In this document: in pieces, positions 1 through 6,723 of the stretch
Layout of the letters: each line of letters begins with the position of its first letter
Position numbering within the stretch: the first letter of the stretch is position 1
Assembly (NCBI GenBank): GCA_964599655.1
Contig: CAZRGV010000195.1
Location: 1 to 9,283, forward strand
Length of the DNA: 9,283 bases
From: CAZRGV01 sp964599655
GTDB taxonomy: Bacteria; Planctomycetota; Planctomycetia; Isosphaerales; Isosphaeraceae
Direction: 5' to 3'
The notes under the pieces: model-generated
Databases searched by the model: none
What the model saw: the letters and a program-made list of their open reading frames with translations, nothing else
Told to the model about the DNA's origin: nothing
Translations under genes and position numbers: made by a program

Positions 1-2
1 AT

Positions 3-692
3 AAGCCCGGCGCGAACCTGATGGAAGTTCAGGAAGCCACTCTGAAGAAACTCGATCAGTTCCTGGTGAACTATCCCAAGAGCGACGAGGAGCCGGACGT
101 TCTCTTCCAGCTTGCCACGGTCAATGAATTCAACGGCGACGAGAAAGAAGCGGCCCAATATTACTCGAAATTGGCACAGCAATATGCCGACTCCGAACCA
201 GGCAAGAAGGCCGCGGGAGCCTTGACGCGCTTCGAGCTCGATGGCAAACCGCTTCAACTCTCCGGAAAGAGCCTGGGCGGCAAGACCGTTCGTGTCGACG
301 ACTTCAAGGGAAAGACTCTCCTGGTCCTGTTCTGGACCAGTATGACCGATCCCGACCGCCGAGAACTCAACGACCTGACCGAAATTTACAAAAAATACCA
401 CGACAAGAACTTCGACGTGCTCGCCATCAACCTCGACCCCGATCAGGCCACCCTCGATGCCTTCCTGAAAGGAAATACTCTGCCATGGACGGTCGTCCAT
501 GAGGAGAAAGGTATGGATGGCCAGCTCGCGAACGAGTTCGGCATCATCTCGACCCCGACCATGTTCCTGATCGACCCTCAGGGGAAGGTGATGAACCGCA
601 AGATCCGCAAGGCGTCCGAGGTCGAAAAGTATCTGGAGAAACCGCTCGCATCTCGACCCGTCGGCCTGGGCGCGGACGTGAATCCGAAATAA
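3..692 (+). CDS. TPR plus thioredoxin-fold protein lacking the CxxC cysteines (5' partial)
   Basis: The reading frame is open to the left edge, so the gene begins upstream; the ATG at 21 is probably internal. The visible part has two regions. Residues 8-75 or so are amphipathic helices with the pattern of tetratricopeptide repeats of the BamD/YbgF type (NYPKSDEEPDVLFQLA, then a G followed by EAAQYYSKL and another YADSEPGKKA). The rest is a TlpA/ResA-like thioredoxin fold: a substrate-entry strand, KGKTLLVLFWTS at the first core strand, and ISTPTMFLIDPQGKV carrying the cis-proline and the following strand. The active site that would read WCxxC reads MTDPD, so both redox cysteines are gone while the fold is kept. 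Such a protein cannot be a normal thiol-disulfide reductase. A binding or scaffold role, probably in the envelope, is my inference. It ends with TAA and is followed by an intrinsic terminator. Confidence 0.8.
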   Translation, partial: KPGANLMEVQEATLKKLDQFLVNYPKSDEEPDVLFQLATVNEFNGDEKEAAQYYSKLAQQYADSEPGKKAAGALTRFELDGKPLQLSGKSLGGKTVRVDDFKGKTLLVLFWTSMTDPDRRELNDLTEIYKKYHDKNFDVLAINLDPDQATLDAFLKGNTLPWTVVHEEKGMDGQLANEFGIISTPTMFLIDPQGKVMNRKIRKASEVEKYLEKPLASRPVGLGADVNPK

Positions 693-725
693 GCGCTCCG
701 GAGTCGATTCCCGATCCGAAAAATG

Positions 726-765
726 GCCGTCTCCCCCCGGATCAGGGATGGGAGGCGGCTTTGTT
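726..765 (+). terminator. Rho-independent terminator after the thioredoxin-fold gene
   Basis: Arms GCCGTCTCCC (726-735) and GGGAGGCGGC (750-759) pair over 10 bp with one G-T wobble and a 14-base loop. They are followed directly by TTTGTT (760-765), and A-rich sequence precedes the stem. It lies 33 bases after the stop codon at 692, the normal place for an intrinsic terminator, and separates this gene from the helical-repeat gene downstream. Confidence 0.75.
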
Positions 766-910
766 CGCTCTGCATTGCGGTCTTCCGAAAGTCAAGATAC
801 CACAAGGCGTTAGATGGCCTGAAAAGTTCAGACACTCGTACAATCGTGATGGACATCGCGGCTGTTTGCATCGGTTCGCGGAGCGTGTCCTCCTGTTTTG
901 CCCTCGACCT

Positions 911-918
911 GATAAAAT
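911..918 (+). promoter_or_regulatory. Possible -10 element (GATAAAAT) upstream of the helical-repeat gene
   Basis: The stretch 766-1000 holds no gene I can support. Its only visible signal is GATAAAAT, an AT-rich octamer in GC-rich surroundings, 82 bases before the chosen GTG start. The same octamer stands upstream of hisF at 1817-1824. No good -35 hexamer is visible at the usual distance, so the call is weak. The ATG overlapping its end (917) is a possible but less likely start for the downstream gene. Confidence 0.25.
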
Positions 919-987
919 GGAGTCGAGGTCCCTGCCGTTCCTGACGTCCTTTGAAGAACCCCATGAGGCAGGTGGGACTGCGTTGGT

Positions 988-993
988 GGAGGA
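988..993 (+). promoter_or_regulatory. Ribosome binding site that fixes the GTG start at 1001
   Basis: GGAGGA followed by a 7-base spacer and GTG. The frame is open further upstream, to a TTG at 761 and an ATG at 917, but neither has a comparable Shine-Dalgarno sequence. The upstream translation is also rich in Cys, His and Trp and looks non-coding, unlike the helical protein after 1001. Confidence 0.6.
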
Positions 994-1000
994 CTCCGCC

Positions 1001-1705
1001 GTGACGGAACCCCTGTCGGATCGGCTCCGCGAGATTCTGTCGAGGGTCGAGGAGAGCGCGAGGTCGGAGCCTTCCGAAGAGCAGGCGATCCGCATTCGAC
1101 TCGCCGCGACGTCCGACGACGAGCTGTCCCGATTGGCCCGTGACCGCAACGAGAGTTCGGTGATCCGGCGGACCTCGTTGACCCTTCTGGTGGACCGGCA
1201 CAGGACCGATCTGACAACCTCGGCCTTGCTGATCGAGTTGCTGGACGATCCCGACCCGACGGTGGCTCTCGAAGCGATGGATCGTGCTCTGCCGTTCGAT
1301 GCGAAGATGCTCGGGCGGCTGCACGAATTCCTCGACGACCCGCGAGAGGCCTACTGGTCGGGGGCGGCCCGGGCGCTGGCGAGACGAAAGGACCGCGCGG
1401 TCATTTCCCGGTTACTTGACTGGTTTCAGACCGGAGACCGGTCGAAGCGGCGCGTGGCGTTTGCCTGCTTCGACTGGGTCCTTCGCCCGATGGATCGACG
1501 TGTGCTCCTGGCCCATTCCTGGGAGCGTGGCGGACGGGATGACGAAGATCGCGTCATGCTGGCCGAAGGCCTGCTTGCGCTGGGAGACCGTCGAGGGGTC
1601 GCGTTTCTGGAAGAGGTCTCGCGGCGAGAGGCGGATGTTCTTTCGAATCGAGCGGCCTCGATTCTCCGCGAGCACCCTCCGTCGGCCTCAGATCCAGGAT
1701 CGTAA
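1001..1705 (+). CDS. HEAT-like helical repeat protein, function unknown
   Basis: A 234-residue soluble, highly charged, almost all-helical protein with no signal peptide or membrane segment. From about residue 30 it is built of paired helices with the spacing of HEAT/PBS-lyase-type repeats: a stretch of hydrophobic positions, then a D-D/P-D-P turn (LLIELLDDPDPTVALEAMD; LHEFLDDPREAYWSGAARAL), then a helix rich in Ala and Arg. A later unit (LAEGLLALGDRRGVAFLEEV) fits the same pattern. No catalytic motif is visible, so a protein-binding scaffold is the most that can be said. It sits alone between a terminator upstream and hisF 173 bases downstream. GTG at 1001 is preferred because of its ribosome binding site. 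Codon use (strong G/C in third positions) supports this frame over the long minus-strand frame that overlaps it. Confidence 0.7.
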   Translation: MTEPLSDRLREILSRVEESARSEPSEEQAIRIRLAATSDDELSRLARDRNESSVIRRTSLTLLVDRHRTDLTTSALLIELLDDPDPTVALEAMDRALPFDAKMLGRLHEFLDDPREAYWSGAARALARRKDRAVISRLLDWFQTGDRSKRRVAFACFDWVLRPMDRRVLLAHSWERGGRDDEDRVMLAEGLLALGDRRGVAFLEEVSRREADVLSNRAASILREHPPSASDPGS

Positions 1706-1816
1706 TCCCAATCGCGTGGATCCGACGGCCGATCACTAGGACTCGACCATGCAGCGACCCGGCCTCGACAAACCGAAGTTCGAGGACCGAGCTACTAGGA
1801 TCACTGAAGGCTCTCG

Positions 1817-1824
1817 GATAAAAT
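1817..1824 (+). promoter_or_regulatory. Possible -10 element (GATAAAAT) upstream of hisF
   Basis: The octamer GATAAAAT lies 54 bases before the hisF ATG, a plausible leader length, and is identical to the one at 911-918. No convincing -35 match is seen. The spacer 1706-1878 also carries two copies of ACTAGGA (1735-1741 and 1794-1800), each next to GATCACT. This might be an operator or chance. Confidence 0.3.
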
Positions 1825-1878
1825 ACTCACGTCCAATCGACTCCTCAGCGGACCTATCACCACCCGACCGGACTCGCG

Positions 1879-2687
1879 ATGCTCGCCAAGCGGATTATTC
1901 CTTGCCTCGACGTCCACGCCGGTCGCGTGGTCAAAGGAACCAATTTCGTCAACCTCCGGGACGCGGGCGACCCGGTGNNNNNNNNNNNNNNNNNNNNGAA
2001 GAGGAAGGGGCCGACGAGCTGGTTTTCCTCGACATCACGGCCAGTCACGAAGGCCGCGACATCATGCTCGACGTGGTTCGCCGCACCGCCGAGGTCTGCT
2101 TCATGCCGGTGACGGTTGGGGGCGGGATTCGCAACCTGGATGACATTCGCGCGCTCTTGAACGCCGGTGCCGATAAGGTCTCCATCAACTCCGCCGCGGT
2201 GAGAGACCCGGCCCTCGTTCAGCGCGCCGCTCGACGTTTCGGAAGCCAGTGCATCGTCGTCAATATCGACCCGAAGCGGGTCCATCGCGATGGGCGAGTC
2301 GTCTGGGAGGTCCACATCAACGGTGGACGGCTTCCAACCGGCCTGGAGGCCGTACGCTGGGCACTCGAAGTCGAACGACTCGGAGCCGGAGAGATCGTTC
2401 TCACCAGCATGGATGCCGACGGCACGAAGAACGGTTACGATCTGCCCATGACGCGGGCCGTCTCCGACGCGTTGACGATCCCCCTGGTCGCTTCGGGAGG
2501 GGCCGGGTCGCCCGAACATCTGCGAGCCGCCTTGGTTGAGGGGGGGGCCAGCGCCGCGCTCGCGGCCAGTATCTTTCACTATCGCGAATTCACGATCGCC
2601 GACACCAAAGCGTACCTCGCTCGACATGGCGTGCCGGTCCGTCTCATCGAGACGTCGAGGATTGGCCTTCCATCGAGCGTTTCTTGA
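1879..2687 (+). CDS. hisF: Imidazole glycerol phosphate synthase subunit HisF (interrupted by assembly gap)
   Basis: HisF is the cyclase half of imidazole glycerol phosphate synthase. It uses ammonia delivered by HisH to turn PRFAR into IGP and AICAR, the fifth step of histidine synthesis, in the cytoplasm. The start MLAKRIIPCLDVHAGRVVKG is a canonical HisF N-terminus with catalytic Asp11 and Lys19. After the gap come GADELVFLDIT, the phosphate loop VGGGIR, NIDPKR (equivalent of the Asp130 region), LTSMDADGTKNGYD with the second catalytic Asp, and ASGGAGSPEHL, then AALAASIFHY near the end. The last 12 or so residues after VPVRL exceed the usual C-terminus. The 20-N run shifts the frame: 33 codons precede it and 229 follow in a different frame. 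I read this as a gap artefact, not a pseudogene. There is only a weak Shine-Dalgarno sequence (GGA, 6 bases before the ATG). The stop is 18 bases before pilT, suggesting co-transcription. hisH is not in the window. Confidence 0.95.
1978..1997. other. Run of 20 N: assembly gap inside hisF
   Basis: Twenty undetermined bases sit between codons for DPV and EEEGADEL of HisF. Twenty is not a multiple of three, and the two halves are in different frames. HisF proteins normally have about nine residues between that Val and GADE. Three glutamates are present after the gap, so six codons (18 bases) are expected to be missing. The 20 is therefore best read as a placeholder length. Confidence 0.95.
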
Positions 2688-2705
2688 AACCGGAGTCTTC
2701 AGCCC

Positions 2706-3863
2706 ATGGCGACCGCCGTCGAAGCCAATACCGCCGAGCCGATCGGTAACGAGCCCGAGGCCAACAAGCTGTTCCGAATGGTGATGAAGTACAAGGGGTC
2801 GGACCTTCACCTCAAAGTCGGACTGGCTCCTTCGATGCGGCTGGCCGGGGTGCTTCGCCAGATGCAGTTGCCGGCTCTCTCCGAGTCGGACATGGAGCGT
2901 TTGATGTTCCCGCTCCTGACCCCTCGGCAGAAGCAGATTCTTGAGGATACGGGAGGAGTCGACTTTGCACACATCGTCGTCGATGCCAATGGCGACGAGA
3001 CGCGATTTCGTGTGAACCTGTTCCGGCAACGAGGCAAGTTGAGTCTGGTCGCGCGGCGCGTCAACACCTCGATCCCTGACTTCGAAGGGCTCGGACTGCC
3101 GCCGGTTCTCGGCGAGATCGCCAAGCACGACCAGGGGATCATCATCCTCGCCGGCGTTACGGGATCGGGAAAGTCGACGACGATCGCCTCGATGCTCCAG
3201 TACGTCAACCGGACCGAACGCTGCCACATCGTCACCATCGAAGACCCGATCGAGTTCACGTTCAAAGACGACAAGTCCATCATCAATCAGCGAGAAGTTG
3301 GTATCGACGTTTGCGACTGGGACACGGCTCTGAAGCACGCGGTGCGGCAGGATCCCGATATCATCCTCGTGGGTGAGATGCGTGACCGCGACACGTTCAA
3401 CGCCGCCTTGCACGCGGCCGAAACTGGCCACCTGGTGTTCGGGACGATTCACGCGTCGAGCGCGCCGTCGACCATCAGCCGGATTCTTGACCTGTTTCCC
3501 CAGGATATGCACGCCGCGATGCGGCAGAACCTGGCGTTCAACCTCAAGGCCGTCATCGCGCAAAAACTTTTGCCGACCACGAAGGAGCTCGCCGAAAAGG
3601 GGATCACGCGCATTCCGACCGTCGAGATCATGCGAATGAATCCGACGGTGCGAAAACTGATCCTCAACGAGGAAGACATCAAACTCGCCGACGCCATCCG
3701 ACTCGGTCGCGAAGAAGGGATGCAGGACTTCACGGATAGCCTCAAAGACCTCGTCCAGTCGGAGAAAATCGAACGGGCCACAGCTTTCGAGGTCGCGCCG
3801 AACCCCGAGTCGCTCCGCATGGCGCTGAAGGGCATTCAGGTCGCCCAGCCTGGTATCCTCTGA
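2706..3863 (+). CDS. pilT: Type IV pilus retraction ATPase PilT
   Basis: PilT is the hexameric cytoplasmic ATPase that depolymerises type IV pili and powers twitching. The 385-residue product is slightly longer than typical PilT (about 345-370). Residues 20-50 match the N-terminal PilT domain (KGSDLHLKVGLAP). The motor has Walker A GVTGSGKST at 150-158, the Asp box IEDPIEF at 178-184, Walker B IILVGEMRD at 219-227 with catalytic Glu224, and the His box ETGHLVFGTIHA at 239-250. The C-terminal segment has NPTVRKLIL at 312-320 where PilT proteins carry AIRNLIRE, and the usual ending with NPESLRMALKGI. RQDPDIILVGEMRD separates PilT from the GspE/PilB type. There is no tetra-cysteine zinc motif, as expected for PilT. 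A GGAG lies 10 bases before the ATG. The 18-base distance from hisF suggests one transcript. A membrane-anchored PilB/GspE-type ATPase lies downstream, so extension and retraction motors may be paired here. Confidence 0.93.
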   Translation: MATAVEANTAEPIGNEPEANKLFRMVMKYKGSDLHLKVGLAPSMRLAGVLRQMQLPALSESDMERLMFPLLTPRQKQILEDTGGVDFAHIVVDANGDETRFRVNLFRQRGKLSLVARRVNTSIPDFEGLGLPPVLGEIAKHDQGIIILAGVTGSGKSTTIASMLQYVNRTERCHIVTIEDPIEFTFKDDKSIINQREVGIDVCDWDTALKHAVRQDPDIILVGEMRDRDTFNAALHAAETGHLVFGTIHASSAPSTISRILDLFPQDMHAAMRQNLAFNLKAVIAQKLLPTTKELAEKGITRIPTVEIMRMNPTVRKLILNEEDIKLADAIRLGREEGMQDFTDSLKDLVQSEKIERATAFEVAPNPESLRMALKGIQVAQPGIL

Positions 3864-3899
3864 TCGCGGGAGGCTCGAATTCCAGGCGAGAGCGTCGTT

Positions 3900-3978
3900 C
3901 CGCCGTCCGGCTGTTCCTGGGTCGCCCCCCAGCCAGGGGCCAGCGCCTGCTAAGTCGCTGGCCTGTGACAGACGGCGG
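3900..3978 (+). other. Possible structured RNA (three-way junction) between pilT and the membrane ATPase gene
   Basis: The 213-base spacer 3864-4076 holds no gene I can support. Within it, CCGCCGTC (3900-3907) pairs perfectly with GACGGCGG (3971-3978). Enclosed are a hairpin GGCCAGCG/CGCTGGCC (3938-3945 with 3956-3963, 10-base loop) and a weaker arm GGCTG/CAGCC (3909-3913 with 3930-3934). Together they give a closing stem with two arms. An alternative stem GCCCC/GGGGC (3924-3928 with 3936-3940) would compete with the 3938 arm. The closing stem is followed by CCTTTCG, a poor T-tract, so this could be an inefficient terminator after pilT, a leader element, or chance folding of GC-rich DNA. Confidence 0.35.
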
Positions 3979-4076
3979 CCTTTCGTGAGAGATTCCTAGC
4001 GGTTATTGTGTGTGCTCTTGAAGAATCGCGACACGTGAATTACCCCTCGCGACATTGATCTAAGGACTCCTTCGAG

Positions 4077-5825
4077 ATGCTTCGTCCGCGCCTTCTTCTG
4101 GCGATCCTTCTGCTGCTGACCCTCGGCATGACGTCCAGTGCCGACGCCGCCGAGCTGGGCGGCCCGCTGCTGGCGCAATCGTCGTCACTCGTTCGCGGAC
4201 CGGGCCTCTACTTGAACCTGTTCAAGTTTGTCCCGGTCGTCTTGATCTATCTCCTCTGGACCTGGACGACTTGGTGGGTGGACGATGACTGCAAGGAGCT
4301 GAACAACCTCCGCTTCGAAATGTGGAACTCCGTCGTCTTCGCCTCGGGTGTTCTCGGATTTGCGATGATCTGGCTGATCCCGTTTTATTTCCTGGGCATC
4401 ATCCTGCTGTTGCTCGCGTATTTCGTGCCTCTGTTCACCTATGTGTACTCTCGCAACCAGACCGTGCCCGACGACCGGAAGGTCCTGACGCCCTATCACC
4501 TCGGTGAAGTGGCCAATGGGCTCCTCCGCAGAGCCGGGATCAAGCCGATCTTCAATCGGGGCGAATCCGGCATGGACCATGCCGGACCGCCAATCGTCTT
4601 TATCGGCAAGGGCATGGGCAACCAGAAACCCGACCCGACCCGAATCGAACGGGCCGAGCAATCGCCGTCGTACATCTCTGCCAAGGAGCTCGTGTACGAC
4701 GCGATTCTTCGACGCTCGACCGATATTCACCTGGAACCGACCGCCGAGCAACTCTCGGTGCGGTATCGGATCGACGGAATCTTGCATGCGGCCGAGCCGT
4801 TCGACCGGCCCACGGGCGACGCGGTCATCAACATTTTCAAGATCCTCTCGGCGATGGATATCTCCGAGAAACGCAAGCCGCAGGACGGTTCCTTCGCCGC
4901 CAAGCTCGAAGGACGCGAGATCGACTTCCGCGTGGCCACCTCCGGCTCGAAGGCCGGCGAAAAGATGGTCATGCGAATTCTCGATAACGCCGCCACGGTC
5001 GCCAAGCTCGAAGAAGTCGGCTTGCGGCCCAAGATGGTGCAGCAGATTCGTGACCTCGCCACGCAGCCCCACGGCATGATCCTCTGCTGCGGGCCGACCG
5101 GTTCGGGCAAGAGCACCACGCTCTACGCCTGCCTCCGCGAGATCGACCGCTACCAGCGCAACATCATCACGGTGGAAGATCCGATCGAGTATCACATCGA
5201 CAACATCACCCAGATGGAGATCAACACCAAGGCTGGCCAGACCTTTGCCGGCAGCTTGCGATCGATTCTCCGTCAGGACCCCGACGTGATCATGATCGGC
5301 GAAATCCGAGACCAGGAAACGGCCACGATCGCCTGCCAGGCGGCCACCACCGGCCACATGGTCTTCTCCACCGTGCACGCCAACGACACGGTCACCGCGC
5401 TTTTCCGACTCCTCGACCTGGGCGTCGAGCCGTTCATGATCGCCTCGGCCCTGACGGCCGTGCTCGGTCAACGACTCGTGCGGGTCCTTTGCGAAACCTG
5501 CAAGGAACCGTACAAGCCCAAGCCCGAGTTCCTCGAAAAGGCGAACCTGCCGGCCGACAAGGTCGACGTGTTCTATCGCCCGCCGGAGAACCCGCAGCAA
5601 GTTTGCCCGGCGTGCGGCGGTACCGGCTACATCGGCCGCACCGGGATCTTCGAGCTGCTCGTGATTACCGAGGCGATGCGCGACATGATCCGAGAGAATC
5701 CGTCGATCAACGCCATCAAGGCCGAGGCCCGCAAGAACGGGATGATCTACCTTCAGGAGGACGGCCTCCGACAGGTCATCCAGGGTAAGACATCGATCAA
5801 GGAATTACTGCGGGTCGTCAAGTAG
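4077..5825 (+). CDS. GspE/PilB-family secretion/pilus ATPase with N-terminal signal-like segment and membrane domain
   Basis: A 582-residue AAA-like motor of the type II secretion/type IV pilus assembly family. The motor part is complete: N2-like domain with STDIHLEP and RYRIDG (about 214-234), Walker A GPTGSGKSTT at 339-348, Asp box VEDPIEY at 366-372, Walker B DPDVIMIGEIRD at 401-412, His box TTGHMVFSTVHAND at 424-437, and the zinc motif Cys472/Cys475 with Cys510/Cys513 that marks GspE/PilB rather than PilT. The N-terminus is unusual. Residues 1-25 look like a cleavable signal peptide (basic start, Leu-rich core, ADA-A site). Spans follow at about 45-66, 84-103 and 104-124, in place of the soluble MshEN-type domain of normal PilB/GspE. 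With the N-terminus outside, three spans place the ATPase in the cytoplasm, so the topology is consistent. AAGGA lies 10 bases before the ATG. It probably drives pilus extension or secretion, anchored directly to the inner membrane. Confidence 0.9.
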   Translation: MLRPRLLLAILLLLTLGMTSSADAAELGGPLLAQSSSLVRGPGLYLNLFKFVPVVLIYLLWTWTTWWVDDDCKELNNLRFEMWNSVVFASGVLGFAMIWLIPFYFLGIILLLLAYFVPLFTYVYSRNQTVPDDRKVLTPYHLGEVANGLLRRAGIKPIFNRGESGMDHAGPPIVFIGKGMGNQKPDPTRIERAEQSPSYISAKELVYDAILRRSTDIHLEPTAEQLSVRYRIDGILHAAEPFDRPTGDAVINIFKILSAMDISEKRKPQDGSFAAKLEGREIDFRVATSGSKAGEKMVMRILDNAATVAKLEEVGLRPKMVQQIRDLATQPHGMILCCGPTGSGKSTTLYACLREIDRYQRNIITVEDPIEYHIDNITQMEINTKAGQTFAGSLRSILRQDPDVIMIGEIRDQETATIACQAATTGHMVFSTVHANDTVTALFRLLDLGVEPFMIASALTAVLGQRLVRVLCETCKEPYKPKPEFLEKANLPADKVDVFYRPPENPQQVCPACGGTGYIGRTGIFELLVITEAMRDMIRENPSINAIKAEARKNGMIYLQEDGLRQVIQGKTSIKELLRVVK

Positions 5826-5892
5826 CCGGTCTCGAGACGGCTCACGATGGCGGACCGCTCCAGCGAATCCCAACGACCGAGGAGTCCCGACG

Positions 5893-6696
5893 ATGCCGCC
5901 TTGGGTGATTGACGCGGTCATCACCGTTCTAATCCTGGGAATGACCTACGCACTGACCAGCGAAGGCCTCTGGGGCGCCGTGCTGGTTTTCTTCAATGTC
6001 TTGTTCTCAGCCCTCATCGCCTTGAACTTCTACGAGCCGCTGGCGCAACTGCTGGCGACCAACGTCTCGGCGATGTCGAGCTGGGCTGATGTGCTCTGCC
6101 TGATGGGCATCTTCCTGATCACCTTGATTATCCTCAAGGTCACGACGGAAAGCATCGCGCCGTCCATGGTCCGGTTTCCCCCGGCCGTGTATCAGATCGG
6201 CCGCTTGGTCTTCGGTCTGGCCGGAGCCTGCGTGACCGCCGCGTTCCTGCTCCTGGCCTTTCATACCGCGCCGGTCAGCCGGCACATGTTCGGCGTGATC
6301 GACTACAAGTACAAGCCCCCGTGGGGCTGGGGATTCGATCACAAGCTGCTCGGGTTCTTCCAGTATTCAACGGGAAACATTTTCACTCGATTCGGCAGCG
6401 GTCTCGGGCGGCCCGGAACCGAATATGCCGACACCTACGTGTTCGACCCCCGAGGCGCCTGGCTCATCGACCACCAGAACGCGCGTCCCTTCCCAACCAG
6501 CGGCGAAGGAAAGGTTCCGGATCCCGTGGCTGGGGCGAGCGCCTCGAGTGGAGAGAGCCAGGGGGGCGGTGGTCAAGGCGAAGGGATGCCGGGCGCTCCC
6601 GGACAAATGGAGGGCATGCCAGGAGGACAGGCTGCGGGCCCCGGAATTCCAGGAGGCACAGCGGGCGCGGCCGTCGGGATCGCTCCCACGAACTAA
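5893..6696 (+). CDS. CvpA-like four-span membrane protein with Gly/Pro-rich tail
   Basis: A 267-residue integral membrane protein. Four hydrophobic segments at about 5-20, 26-46, 64-83 and 101-124 have the size and spacing of the CvpA (colicin V production) family, and the short N-terminus leading into VIDAVITVLILGMTYAL fits. Sequence-level family assignment is tentative. After the last span comes an aromatic-rich region (KPPWGWGFDH, FFQYSTGNIF, about 140-195). From about 210 a low-complexity tail rich in Gly, Pro, Ala and Met follows, with repeated GMPG/GIPG units. GAGGAG at 5879-5884 with an 8-base spacer supports the ATG. It lies 67 bases after the membrane-anchored ATPase, same strand, with no terminator seen between them, so a shared transcript is likely. 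A partner role for that ATPase in the membrane is inference from position only. Confidence 0.75.
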   Translation: MPPWVIDAVITVLILGMTYALTSEGLWGAVLVFFNVLFSALIALNFYEPLAQLLATNVSAMSSWADVLCLMGIFLITLIILKVTTESIAPSMVRFPPAVYQIGRLVFGLAGACVTAAFLLLAFHTAPVSRHMFGVIDYKYKPPWGWGFDHKLLGFFQYSTGNIFTRFGSGLGRPGTEYADTYVFDPRGAWLIDHQNARPFPTSGEGKVPDPVAGASASSGESQGGGGQGEGMPGAPGQMEGMPGGQAAGPGIPGGTAGAAVGIAPTN

Positions 6697-6723
6697 ATGG
6701 GTCGGACCCAGGCCCAACGGCGA

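Noticed and set aside
578..1324. Minus-strand open frame of 248 codons over the terminator and the helical-repeat gene
   Set aside because: It overlaps the end of the thioredoxin-fold gene, an intrinsic terminator and the helical-repeat gene, and its product looks like random Arg/Pro-rich translation.
1763..1785. Inverted repeat CCTCGA/TCGAGG after the helical-repeat gene as a terminator
   Set aside because: The stem is only six pairs with an 11-base loop and no T-tract, too weak to call.
1749..1997. Start of a longer HisF frame at 1749
   Set aside because: The N run joins a non-coding frame to the right half of hisF. The canonical HisF N-terminus is at 1879 in another frame.
2540..2547. 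Run of eight G in hisF as a possible frameshift
   Set aside because: The translation across it (EGGASAALAASIFHY) is canonical for HisF on both sides, so the frame is intact.
1857..3563. Minus-strand open frame of 568 codons opposite hisF and pilT
   Set aside because: It runs through the N gap and lies antisense to two clear genes. Its translation is rich in Arg, His and Asp without any motif, as expected of a shadow frame in GC-rich coding DNA.
4185..5600. Minus-strand open frame of 471 codons opposite the membrane ATPase gene
   Set aside because: The plus strand carries all ATPase motifs in order, and the antisense translation has no recognisable feature.
5829..5838. Perfect 10-bp palindrome GTCTCGAGAC just after the ATPase stop codon
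   Set aside because: It has no loop, so it cannot be an RNA hairpin terminator, and a single such palindrome is not unusual in 9 kb.
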